Shown here: piece by piece, positions 6,950 to 13,321 of the stretch
Numbering within the stretch: the first letter of the stretch is position 1
How the letters are laid out: every line of letters begins with the position of its first letter
Assembly (NCBI GenBank): GCA_002363125.1
Contig: DEWE01000011.1
Coordinates: 1-21,565 of the forward strand
DNA from: Candidatus Saccharibacteria bacterium UBA3218
Lineage (GTDB): Bacteria; Patescibacteriota; Saccharimonadia; Saccharimonadales; Saccharimonadaceae
Reading direction: 5' to 3'
DNA length: 21,565 bases
The notes under the pieces: model-generated
Seen by the model: only the letters and a program-made list of their open reading frames with translations
Databases searched by the model: none
What the model was told of the DNA's origin: nothing
Made by a program: the position numbers and the translations under genes

Positions 6950-7374
6950 TGAAAACTTATTCTCAAAAAGGTTCTGAAATTAAGCGTGAATGGTGGGTAG
7001 TGGATGCTTCTTCCCAACCACTTGGTAAATTGGCAGTAATAATTGCTGATAAACTAATGGGTAAAAGCAAGGTTACTTATACACCACACATTGATAATGG
7101 TGATTATGTTATCGTGATCAACGCTAAGAAATTAGTGGTGACTGGGGACAAAATGACAAAGAAGAAATATTATCGTCATAGTGGTTTCCCTGGTGGTTTG
7201 ACCGAGCTAAAACTTGAAGAAGTGATCGAAAAGAACCCAGCTGTTGCAATCAATGCAGCTGTAAAGGGAATGCTCCCGAAGAATAAATTAGCTGATGAGC
7301 GTTTGAAGCGTCTTCGCGTATTTGATGGCGCAGAACATGCCCACGCAGCGCAAAATCCAAAGGAGATTAAGTAA
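6949..7374 (+). CDS. rplM: 50S ribosomal protein L13
   Basis: Early-assembly large-subunit protein. The 141 residues show the family signature WWVVDASSQPLGKLA, then the KLMGKSKVTYTPHIDNGDYV region and GMLPKNKLADERLKRLRVF. The start overlaps the rplQ stop and the stop overlaps the rpsI start, each by one base (TAATG), so rplQ, rplM and rpsI read as one coupled unit. The rplM-rpsI pair is conserved across bacteria, but here it is joined directly to the alpha operon. Confidence 0.97.
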   Translation: MKTYSQKGSEIKREWWVVDASSQPLGKLAVIIADKLMGKSKVTYTPHIDNGDYVIVINAKKLVVTGDKMTKKKYYRHSGFPGGLTELKLEEVIEKNPAVAINAAVKGMLPKNKLADERLKRLRVFDGAEHAHAAQNPKEIK

Positions 7375-7775
7375 TGGTTGCTACAAAGAAATATACTTAC
7401 GGTTTGGGTCGTCGCAAGTCTGCTACGGCTACAGCACGTCTCTATAAGGGTAAAGGTGAAATTACGGTTAATGGTAAGCCAGCGCTAGAATATCTTTCTG
7501 GCAATAAGACTTATCTTGCCGAAATTACCGATCCATTAGCACTCGCCGAGAAGCAAAAAGAGTATGATATTACGATTTTGGTAAAAGGTGGTGGTCTTGC
7601 CGGGCAAGTTGATGCTATCAAGCTTGCTATTTCCAAAGCTCTCGTGATTGAAGCTCCGGATCTTCGCCCAGTGCTGAAGAAGGCTGGATTTACATCTCGT
7701 GATCCACGCGAAAAAGAGCGCAAAAAATATGGTTTGCGTTCAGCTCGTCGCAGAGAACAGTTCTCGAAGCGTTAA
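7374..7775 (+). CDS. rpsI: 30S ribosomal protein S9
   Basis: Small-subunit head protein whose C-terminal tail reaches the P-site tRNA anticodon stem-loop. The 133 residues begin with the GLGRRKSATATARLYKGKG motif and end KKYGLRSARRREQFSKR, with the invariant terminal SKR. The gene closes the ribosomal cluster and is followed by a bidirectional terminator. Confidence 0.97.
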   Translation: MVATKKYTYGLGRRKSATATARLYKGKGEITVNGKPALEYLSGNKTYLAEITDPLALAEKQKEYDITILVKGGGLAGQVDAIKLAISKALVIEAPDLRPVLKKAGFTSRDPREKERKKYGLRSARRREQFSKR

Positions 7776-7800
7776 GTCGTTTTGGATCTTTGATCGAAAA

Positions 7801-7832
7801 AAATCGCCCCTTATATACAGGGGCGGTTTTTG
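7801..7832. terminator. Bidirectional terminator between rpsI and the SleB-like gene
   Basis: CGCCCCT (7805-7811) pairs with AGGGGCG (7819-7825) around a 7-nt loop. A-T pairs flank the stem, with a T-run on each strand (7827-7831 on plus; the A-run at 7797-7803 on minus). It serves the two convergent genes. Confidence 0.9.
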
Positions 7833-7839
7833 TGCTAGG

Positions 7840-8487
7840 TCAATTTGTATAAGGATTCTCGAGCGGATTTTCATATCCGAAAGATACCCTTTCGCCGTCC
7901 ACTATGGTACAAAAGTGATTATGCCATATGCCGGATTCCGGATCGGAATCGGCCAAGAAGAACAGGTACTCTTTGGGGAGAGTGCGTCCAACTTTTGTTT
8001 CGCCGGCTTTTTCGCGAGACCAGCGCTTAAATACGTCTACCACTAGCTCGCGGTTGCGATCAGTGACAGGTGCTTCTGCGTCATAGGCAAACTGGTATGG
8101 TCTGGTACAGACCTCGGCAATCGTTTCGTCGCCATACATTTTGGCGTCGAGGCGATTAAGGATGGTCCAGATTACCATGGACCTTTCTGCATCGGATTCG
8201 ACACAGTTTGCTTCGCCATAGAGCACCTTAGCTACAACGTCTATTTCTTCGTTCGAGAACGATATAGACTGTGTAGCCGTAGGTGGCGTTACTTCTTCCG
8301 ATGGAGTAGTGGTTATTGATTCTTCTGCTTTGGTTGTTACAGTAGTGGTAGATTCAGTTTCTGATGCTATACTGTTTACTGGTTTTGATTCCGGCTTTAT
8401 AGTATCCGCATTTACATTACCGACCACGTTGGCAGCCCATATCGCAATGACAAGGGTTGCTGTCATAAATGACAACAATAATTTCAT
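7840..8487 (-). CDS. Secreted cell wall hydrolase, SleB / Hydrolase_2 family
   Basis: Predicted exported peptidoglycan hydrolase, probably a lytic transglycosylase like the spore-cortex enzyme SleB. The chosen start (8487) has AGGAGG 9 nt upstream; the frame extends 13 codons further but lacks a site there. Of 215 residues, 1-27 form a signal peptide (cleavage likely after NVNA), 38-74 are a Ser/Thr/Glu linker, and about 79-215 form the catalytic domain. The motif VLYGEA with Glu92, then ILNR (109-112) and the Pro-x-Gln-Phe motif near 130, match the family. It likely remodels the cell's own wall or that of a host cell. Convergent with rpsI. Confidence 0.85.
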   Translation of the reverse strand: MKLLLSFMTATLVIAIWAANVVGNVNADTIKPESKPVNSIASETESTTTVTTKAEESITTTPSEEVTPPTATQSISFSNEEIDVVAKVLYGEANCVESDAERSMVIWTILNRLDAKMYGDETIAEVCTRPYQFAYDAEAPVTDRNRELVVDVFKRWSREKAGETKVGRTLPKEYLFFLADSDPESGIWHNHFCTIVDGERVSFGYENPLENPYTN

Positions 8488-8537
8488 ATTCTTTTTCCTC
8501 CTAATTGACCTTTTGTAAAGGTGCAAAATATCTTTTT

Positions 8538-8566
8538 ATTATAGCATATTTTGTTAAATAAGTCAA
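8538..8566 (-). promoter_or_regulatory. Promoter of the SleB-like gene
   Basis: On the minus strand, TTGACT (8566-8561), 17 bp, TATAAT (8543-8538), with TGC before the -10. The leader of about 44 nt carries the AGGAGG used by the start at 8487. Confidence 0.85.
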
Positions 8567-8605
8567 TACTAGGGAGGCCTTGTTGTGTGATTTGCTTTAG
8601 TTTTG

Positions 8606-8614
8606 TGGTATAAT
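8606..8614 (+). promoter_or_regulatory. Extended -10 promoter of tRNA-Ala(CGC)
   Basis: TGGTATAAT at 8606-8614, 9 bp before the tRNA. No good -35 is present at 16-18 bp. Confidence 0.6.
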
Positions 8615-8623
8615 ATAGGCGTT

Positions 8624-8699
8624 GGGGTATTAGCTCAGCTGATAGAGCGCTGCATTCGCATTGCAGAGGTCGCGGGTTTAAGTCCCGCATACTCCACCA
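8624..8699 (+). tRNA. tRNA-Ala (anticodon CGC)
   Basis: The 76-nt cloverleaf has acceptor GGGGTAT/ATACTCC. It includes the G3:U70 pair that is the alanine identity element. The anticodon stem CTGCA/TGCAG encloses loop TTCGCAT (anticodon 8657-8659). The T arm is GCGGG TTTAAGT CCCGC. CCA is encoded. A reverse-strand open frame across it is an artefact. Confidence 0.95.
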
Positions 8700-8708
8700 T
8701 GGCATAAA

Positions 8709-8729
8709 TGAGGTTTTGTCCTCTTTTTT
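8709..8729 (+). terminator. Weak terminator after tRNA-Ala(CGC)
   Basis: GAGG, a short TTTTGT loop, CCTC and then TTTTTT. The stem is only 4-5 bp but the T-run is good. It lies just downstream of the convergent glyA stop. Confidence 0.45.
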
Positions 8730-8735
8730 GTTGTT

Positions 8736-10121
8736 TCATATCCCAGGGACAGGGAATTTGAGTGCGAGGGCGCGGACTTCGGAGCGGATGGTTCCGAGTT
8801 CGGCGGCGAAATCGGCGAGTTTTTCTTCGGTTTCGGCTTCGGCACAGATATCGGCGACTTTTTTCATCCAGAGAGCAAGGGTTTTCATCTCGTCTTTTCC
8901 TAAGCCTCGAGTAGTAATAGCTGGGGTGCCAAGACGCACTCCAGATGGGCGGAAAGCGCCACCCTTATCGGTGGGGACAGAATTGGCGTTCAGGGTGAGA
9001 CCTACCATATCTAGGGCTTTTTCGTAGATTTTACCGTCAAAGTCGAAGCTTTTTTTAACATTAGCTAAAATTAGATGATTTTCTGTGCCATTGCCCTGTA
9101 AAATGAAGCCCAGCTTTTTTAGCTCACTAGCCAAAGTTTTAGCGTTTTCGACAATATTTTTGGCGTAAGTTTTGAATTCTGGTTTCAAAGCTTCACCAAA
9201 GGCGACTGCTTTAGCGGCTATGATATGCTCTAGAGGCCCACCTTGGGTGCCAGGAAATACGGCTCTATCTATAAGAATTGGGATGTTTTCTAAAGTTTTT
9301 TCTGGTTTTTTTAGAGGTGAGGCGACGTTGCCTTTTGATAAGATTAGGCCGCCACGTGGGCCACGCAGAGTTTTGTGGGTAGTGGTAGTCATCACATTAA
9401 AGCCATAATCTAGCGGATTTGGGTGAACTCCACCGGCAATAAGGCCAGCCACATGGGCCATATCGGCCATCAGTAGGCAATCTGGGATTCTAGCGGCGAT
9501 CTTGGCGACGCGGGCAAAATCTGGAATTTTCATAAAGGCAGAGTAGCCGACCAATATGATTTTTGGTTTTTCGGCAAGGGCTTTTTGTTCTAACTCTTCG
9601 TAATTAATATCGCCGTCTTCGGTGACGCCATAACTGATGAATTTGTAAATTTTGGCAGAACGGGTGACTGGTGAACCATGGGTAAGATGGCCACCGGCTG
9701 GCAAACTCATAGCTAAAATTTTGTCTCCTGGATCGCACCAGGCAAAATAGACGGCCTCATTGGCGTTGGCGCCAGAATGAGGTTGCACATTAGCGTGATC
9801 GGCATGGAATAAGCGACAGGCGCGGTCTATGGCGAGGCGTTCAATACGATCTACGTTGATTTGGCCGCCGTAATAGCGGTAATTTGGCAGGATTTTGGTG
9901 GCGATTTCGGCTTCATTCCACTCTTTAAATTTGGGCTCGTCGGCACGGCCTACGCCGATGCCGTCAAAATGTGGGTAGCCTTCGGAATATTTATTAGTAA
10001 GAATTGAGCCCATAGCTTCTAATACTTCGGGCGAGACATAATTTTCGCTTGGGATTAGCTCTAAACCTTCGCTTTGGCGTTTTTTCTCTTTATCGATTAA
10101 ATCAAATACTGGATCTTGCAT
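8736..10121 (-). CDS. glyA: Serine hydroxymethyltransferase
   Basis: PLP enzyme that converts serine and tetrahydrofolate to glycine and methylene-tetrahydrofolate. The TTTTHKTLRGPRGG block carries the PLP lysine, Lys250; LELIPSENY (about 20-28), NVQPHSGANAN and MADMAHVAGL are classic. At 461 residues it exceeds the usual 410-420. Most of the excess is about 30 residues between EGYP (47-50) and YRYYGG (81-86), where other family members have two residues. AAGGAG lies 7 nt before the ATG and overlaps the folA stop, which is 9 nt upstream. It is the last gene of thyA-folA-glyA and supplies the methylene-tetrahydrofolate used by ThyA. It ends in TGA, consistent with the standard code. Confidence 0.97.
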   Translation of the reverse strand: MQDPVFDLIDKEKKRQSEGLELIPSENYVSPEVLEAMGSILTNKYSEGYPHFDGIGVGRADEPKFKEWNEAEIATKILPNYRYYGGQINVDRIERLAIDRACRLFHADHANVQPHSGANANEAVYFAWCDPGDKILAMSLPAGGHLTHGSPVTRSAKIYKFISYGVTEDGDINYEELEQKALAEKPKIILVGYSAFMKIPDFARVAKIAARIPDCLLMADMAHVAGLIAGGVHPNPLDYGFNVMTTTTHKTLRGPRGGLILSKGNVASPLKKPEKTLENIPILIDRAVFPGTQGGPLEHIIAAKAVAFGEALKPEFKTYAKNIVENAKTLASELKKLGFILQGNGTENHLILANVKKSFDFDGKIYEKALDMVGLTLNANSVPTDKGGAFRPSGVRLGTPAITTRGLGKDEMKTLALWMKKVADICAEAETEEKLADFAAELGTIRSEVRALALKFPVPGI

Positions 10122-10130
10122 AATTTCTCC

Positions 10131-10604
10131 TTATTTTTTAGTATATTTGGCGAAGGTGTAATTTAGATCATTTTCTGATCCTTTCTTAATTATGGTTTTA
10201 GTATATTTGGTTTGATCAAAGTTCGGAAAGAAGGTGTCGGCGTCTCTAAACGCAGTGTCAATCTCGGTAAGATAGAGGTTTTTGGCGTGGTCCAAAAATG
10301 AAGTATAAATCATGCCACCACCGATAATGAAAATTTCTTCGTCGGTGTTTTGATTTTGTTTTATAAATTCTTCTAGATCTGTGATGGTGAAATCGGCTCC
10401 CTCTACTGGGTGACAGGAAACAACGATATTTTTGCGATTTGGTAGCTTACCAGGCAAACTTTCCCAAGTTTTGCGCCCCATAACGACTTTGTGGCCATTA
10501 GTAGTATCGCGAAAATACTTCATATCTTCCTTGATATGAAAGATTAGGTCGCCTTGGTGGCCTAGCTCTTTGTTTTTGCCAATAGCTGCGATAATACTAA
10601 ACAT
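10131..10604 (-). CDS. folA: Dihydrofolate reductase
   Basis: NADPH-dependent reduction of dihydrofolate to tetrahydrofolate. The start is set at 10604 (MFSIIAAIGKN), one base after the thyA stop, with GGAG supplied by the end of thyA; the longer frame would overlap thyA by 41 bp and matches no family N-terminus. The 157 residues are typical. The proton donor Asp27 is retained in IKEDMKYF. VVMGRKTWESLP and IFIIGGGMIY are the NADPH-binding blocks. The usually conserved Trp at position 22 is Phe, and Pro21 is Ile. It regenerates the folate oxidised by ThyA. Confidence 0.96.
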   Translation of the reverse strand: MFSIIAAIGKNKELGHQGDLIFHIKEDMKYFRDTTNGHKVVMGRKTWESLPGKLPNRKNIVVSCHPVEGADFTITDLEEFIKQNQNTDEEIFIIGGGMIYTSFLDHAKNLYLTEIDTAFRDADTFFPNFDQTKYTKTIIKKGSENDLNYTFAKYTKK

Positions 10605-10605
10605 T

Positions 10606-11571
10606 TTACTCCGTAACTGGCATTTTGATAGTGCCGAGGTTTTCATAATTTTCTAGGTGGATATCTTTTAATTCTTTCGAGTTGTCAAACTTATAAAAAT
10701 CGGTAATTTCTGGGTTGATCCAGAGTTTTGGTGCTGGTGGCAGGGTACCGTCTTTGATTGCTCTTTCATAACGAGCAATTTGCTCGCGAATACCGTCGAC
10801 TTGATTTTCGTAGATATGTGCATCGTTAGTGATAAAAGTAAATTGGCCAGGTTTGGCACCGATACATTGAGCCACGAGGTAACATAGTACAGCGTATTGT
10901 GCGATATTGAACGGGAGTCCGAGTGGTACATCTGTAGATCTGGAGGTAACAAGAATATTTAACTTGCCATCTATTAAATTCCACTGTGAGTTCCAAACAC
11001 AACTAGGTAAAGCTGCGGTTGGCAACCATTCATTTTGCCAAAGGCTCATAATCATGCGGCGATTACCAGGATTTTTCTTTAATGTTTCGATGAGATTACC
11101 GAGGAGATCGTATTTTTTGACGATCCAGCCATAGGCGGTACCAATGGTATGGGCAAAGTCTTCTTTTGGTTCGTTTGGATGTGTTTTGGCGTAAATTTCG
11201 TTAATGTTACGGCCTTGATAAATACCATCTTCGGAGATTTCCCATTCATTCCAAATTTTGATATTTCTCTCTTGTAGCCAGCGGACATCGTTTGATGCGA
11301 CTTGATAAATCCAGAGCATTTCTAAGGTAGCAGTCTTAAAACCTACTTTTTTGGAAACTAGGATAGGGAATTCTTCGGATAAGTCGAATTGTAGGACTTG
11401 ATGAGGTAATCTAATAGTGCGGGCCTCGGAAGATGCTTGAGCGGTATGATCTGGAATAGCAGTACTAGCATTTGTATTTCTGGTGTCGGTTTTTTTGTAG
11501 TTGGTGATCTTTTCGCCATGATCTAGGATGCGACGACAGAGATCAATATATTGGTCGTCAAATTTGCTCAT
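10606..11571 (-). CDS. thyA: Thymidylate synthase (ThyA type)
   Basis: Makes dTMP from dUMP, with methylene-tetrahydrofolate as both carbon donor and reductant. The 321 residues include the phosphate-binding RRMIMS (171-176), the nucleophile Cys191 in ALPSCVW, and RSTDVPLGLPFNIAQYA (211-227), which holds the substrate Asp and Asn. A polar insert of about 20 residues (31-50, Ala/Ser/Thr-rich) follows the first helix. AGGT-type purines precede the ATG, and a TGCTATAAT lies at 11598-11590. First gene of the thyA-folA-glyA operon. Confidence 0.97.
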   Translation of the reverse strand: MSKFDDQYIDLCRRILDHGEKITNYKKTDTRNTNASTAIPDHTAQASSEARTIRLPHQVLQFDLSEEFPILVSKKVGFKTATLEMLWIYQVASNDVRWLQERNIKIWNEWEISEDGIYQGRNINEIYAKTHPNEPKEDFAHTIGTAYGWIVKKYDLLGNLIETLKKNPGNRRMIMSLWQNEWLPTAALPSCVWNSQWNLIDGKLNILVTSRSTDVPLGLPFNIAQYAVLCYLVAQCIGAKPGQFTFITNDAHIYENQVDGIREQIARYERAIKDGTLPPAPKLWINPEITDFYKFDNSKELKDIHLENYENLGTIKMPVTE

Positions 11572-11589
11572 TGTACCTCCGTTTTCTTA

Positions 11590-11598
11590 ATTATAGCA
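11590..11598 (-). promoter_or_regulatory. Extended -10 promoter of the thyA-folA-glyA operon
   Basis: TGCTATAAT on minus, ending at 11590, 18 bp before the ATG. The -35 region (TTTCGC near 11618-11613) is poor and lies inside the upstream terminator hairpin. Confidence 0.6.
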
Positions 11599-11600
11599 TG

Positions 11601-11630
11601 AAAAAATCCTGAGCGAAATAGCCCAGGATT
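11601..11630 (-). terminator. Terminator after the HD-domain gene
   Basis: On the minus strand AATCCTG (11630-11624) pairs with CAGGATT (11611-11605), followed by TTTTTT (11606-11601). It lies between the HD gene and thyA, so the two are likely separate transcripts apart from readthrough. Confidence 0.75.
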
Positions 11631-11646
11631 TAAATAGGAGGAGTAG

Positions 11647-12528
11647 TTAGACGTTTGTCTCGTAGTCTTTCTCGCGCCATTTGTACCATTTACCTCTTAC
11701 AACTAAGGTATACATAACTAAAATAGCGGTGATAAGACCAGTTACGTCGTATTTGTAGAGTTTGCGTATTTTGAGATAATCGATAGTCCACATTTCGCTG
11801 GCTCTATAGAGTGTAGCTTTGCCATGAAATGGCGTAGAAATGGGGATTTTTTCATCGCAGATGCTCATCACCTTGGCGTCTTTTTCGGATAAATCTTTTA
11901 TTTTATCTGGTAGCATAGGTGAGTAACCTTTTTGGTCGTAACTTAGCACAGTGAGTGTAGCGGCTACTTTATCTGCGAGATAAAGTAATTTGCCGGAAAA
12001 ACCGTGTTTTATTTCCATATTGTATTGTAATTTTTGGATGTTTTTCTCGAAATCGTGTTCTCTGCTGGGAGAATTCTTGGCAAACGTCTTCAGATATTTG
12101 TGCTCTACTTGAAGTTTTGCATTTTCGTCTCTAGCGCCATCATCTGGGATGTCACCGGTTACATTTTCCGGTAAATCATGTCTGCGGATTACTTCCATAA
12201 GTTCGCGATAGGTAAAACCATCTTCAGTTTTGTTGAAATTTGAGCCATAACGATATGAAAGAACGCGGTCTACTATCATCTGTACAAGATTGGTGTGCGC
12301 ACTGATTGATTCGAAAGCGATTTTATCTTTGGTGAGACCATATCTAGTTGCACAGCATCTGAGAACCATGGCCGAATCTACTACGCTTTGGATTTGTAAT
12401 ACTAGCCCGAGTAATTCTTTAGTATCTAAATCTTTCGGTGCAGTATAAATGTCTCTGGAAATTTTTATTTCGTTTTCGATAATACGGTAATAATCTTTGA
12501 AAATTGATGGATTATTAATATCAAACAC
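11647..12528 (-). CDS. HD-domain protein, probable YfbR/HDDC2-like 5'-nucleotidase
   Basis: Predicted metal-dependent phosphohydrolase. The HD residues are His78 (AHTNLV), His117-Asp118 with Glu121 (RRHDLPENVTGDIP) and Asp186 (LADKVAA). The HDxxExxTGDxP string and the 68-residue gap from the HD Asp to the last Asp match E. coli YfbR, which removes phosphate from deoxynucleoside monophosphates. At 293 residues it is much longer than YfbR (199), with an extra C-terminal part ending in a hydrophobic segment (about 262-277) that may sit in the membrane. Lying just upstream of the thymidylate operon, it may act on dNMP pools; that is inference. The start is unclear: the only standard in-frame start, GTG at 12528, overlaps the AGGAGG, whereas ATT at 12519 is spaced 8 nt from it. 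Confidence 0.75.
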   Translation of the reverse strand: MFDINNPSIFKDYYRIIENEIKISRDIYTAPKDLDTKELLGLVLQIQSVVDSAMVLRCCATRYGLTKDKIAFESISAHTNLVQMIVDRVLSYRYGSNFNKTEDGFTYRELMEVIRRHDLPENVTGDIPDDGARDENAKLQVEHKYLKTFAKNSPSREHDFEKNIQKLQYNMEIKHGFSGKLLYLADKVAATLTVLSYDQKGYSPMLPDKIKDLSEKDAKVMSICDEKIPISTPFHGKATLYRASEMWTIDYLKIRKLYKYDVTGLITAILVMYTLVVRGKWYKWREKDYETNV

Positions 12529-12532
12529 CTCC

Positions 12533-12566
12533 TAAAAATAAATGTACTCCACCCTATTTATTTTTA
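12533..12566. promoter_or_regulatory. Dyad overlapping the HD-gene -10 and Shine-Dalgarno
   Basis: An 11-bp perfect inverted repeat, TAAAAATAAAT (12533-12543) with its complement at 12556-12566. One arm ends on the last base of the -10; the other touches AGGAGG. Since transcription should start near 12559, most of one arm is not transcribed, so a DNA operator is more likely than an RNA hairpin. Confidence 0.4.
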
Positions 12567-12594
12567 GTATATCACCCCTTTAAATGACTGTCTA
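12566..12594 (-). promoter_or_regulatory. Promoter of the HD-domain gene
   Basis: Minus-strand TAGACA (12594-12589), 17 bp, TATACT (12571-12566), with TGA before the -10. It is back to back with the promoter of the secreted sortase-like gene: the two -35 boxes are only 4 bp apart. Confidence 0.7.
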
Positions 12595-12598
12595 GATA

Positions 12599-12627
12599 TT
12601 GACATTTTTTGAAAAGTGTGCTATAAT
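12599..12627 (+). promoter_or_regulatory. Promoter of the secreted sortase-like gene
   Basis: TTGACA (12599-12604), 17 bp, TATAAT (12622-12627), with a TGC extension: a full consensus promoter, among the strongest in the window. The leader is about 25 nt with GGGAG before the ATG. Confidence 0.9.
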
Positions 12628-12658
12628 AAAAGGGTAAGTCATTATTGGGAGTTTTAAA

Positions 12659-13300
12659 ATGGCGAAACGCCTTTTTTTGTTAATCTTTTCCAGTCTTATA
12701 GGGATATTTGCAAGCCCTGAAATTTTGATGGCCTCTGATGATTTTACCTTATCCGGCCTAAATAATAGTGGCATAATGGAAACTATACCTATCGTAGAGG
12801 AGACTGTGGCTCAAGAGGAGCCAGTGGCCGATGTGCCGGTTTATGTAGCTCCGGAGCCAGTTTATGTTGCGCCTGCACCAGTGTATGTTGCACCAAGAAA
12901 TACAATTTCTATAGTTGGTAGAACGCTTGATATAGTGGATGTGGCTGATACGACGGTTGATGCTGGTAACCACGTAAATAAATATGGAGATAAGTTTTTC
13001 TATGGTCATAATTCAGCTGGTGTTTTTGGTGGATTAGTCAACCTTGGTGTCGGTAATGTGTTTAGTATAACCTATGGTGGTGTAACCACTAATTATCAAG
13101 TTGCGAGAGTCGTGGTTTATGAGAAAAATACATCTACCGGACGTTTGCAGCTAAATGGTGCTGGTAACTATATGCGTCAGGTGGCTAATGCAAAAAGTGA
13201 TGGCGTACAATATAGTATTTCTTTGATGACTTGTTATGGCAAGTCGCTTGGTAGAGGTGATGCTACACATCGCTTAGTGATTTTTGCGAATGCAATATAA
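12659..13300 (+). CDS. Secreted sortase-like protein without obvious membrane anchor
   Basis: 213 residues. A signal peptide (1 to about 25, MAKRLFLLIFSS onward, possible cleavage after LMA) is followed by an acidic linker and three tandem copies of a PVYVAP-type unit (60-79), then a compact sortase fold. The triad is readable: His117 in FYGHNSAGVF, Cys192 in SLMTCYG and Arg205 in THRLVIFA. Unlike the sortase at 2826 there is no retained transmembrane segment beyond the signal sequence, so it may be released or held only by an uncleaved signal. It has a consensus promoter and GGGAG before the ATG. CotH follows after 21 bp. Sortase fold confident; a transpeptidase role is inferred. Confidence 0.82.
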   Translation: MAKRLFLLIFSSLIGIFASPEILMASDDFTLSGLNNSGIMETIPIVEETVAQEEPVADVPVYVAPEPVYVAPAPVYVAPRNTISIVGRTLDIVDVADTTVDAGNHVNKYGDKFFYGHNSAGVFGGLVNLGVGNVFSITYGGVTTNYQVARVVVYEKNTSTGRLQLNGAGNYMRQVANAKSDGVQYSISLMTCYGKSLGRGDATHRLVIFANAI

Positions 13301-13306
13301 CTAGTG

Positions 13307-13315
13307 TGATAGAAT
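13307..13315 (+). promoter_or_regulatory. Extended -10 for a leaderless CotH-family mRNA
   Basis: TGATAGAAT at 13307-13315. The predicted start, 7 nt downstream of the -10, is the A of the ATG at 13322. There is no ribosome-binding site between them. Confidence 0.6.
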
Positions 13316-13321
13316 AAAAAT

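Noticed and set aside
8484..8705. Minus-strand open frame across tRNA-Ala(CGC)
   Set aside because: It is the reverse complement of the tRNA; such frames (with strings like SMRDLNPRPLQC) are well-known false proteins.
12533..12566. RNA hairpin blocking the HD-gene ribosome-binding site
   Set aside because: Predicted transcription starts within the first arm, leaving about 4 bp in the RNA; a DNA dyad is more likely.
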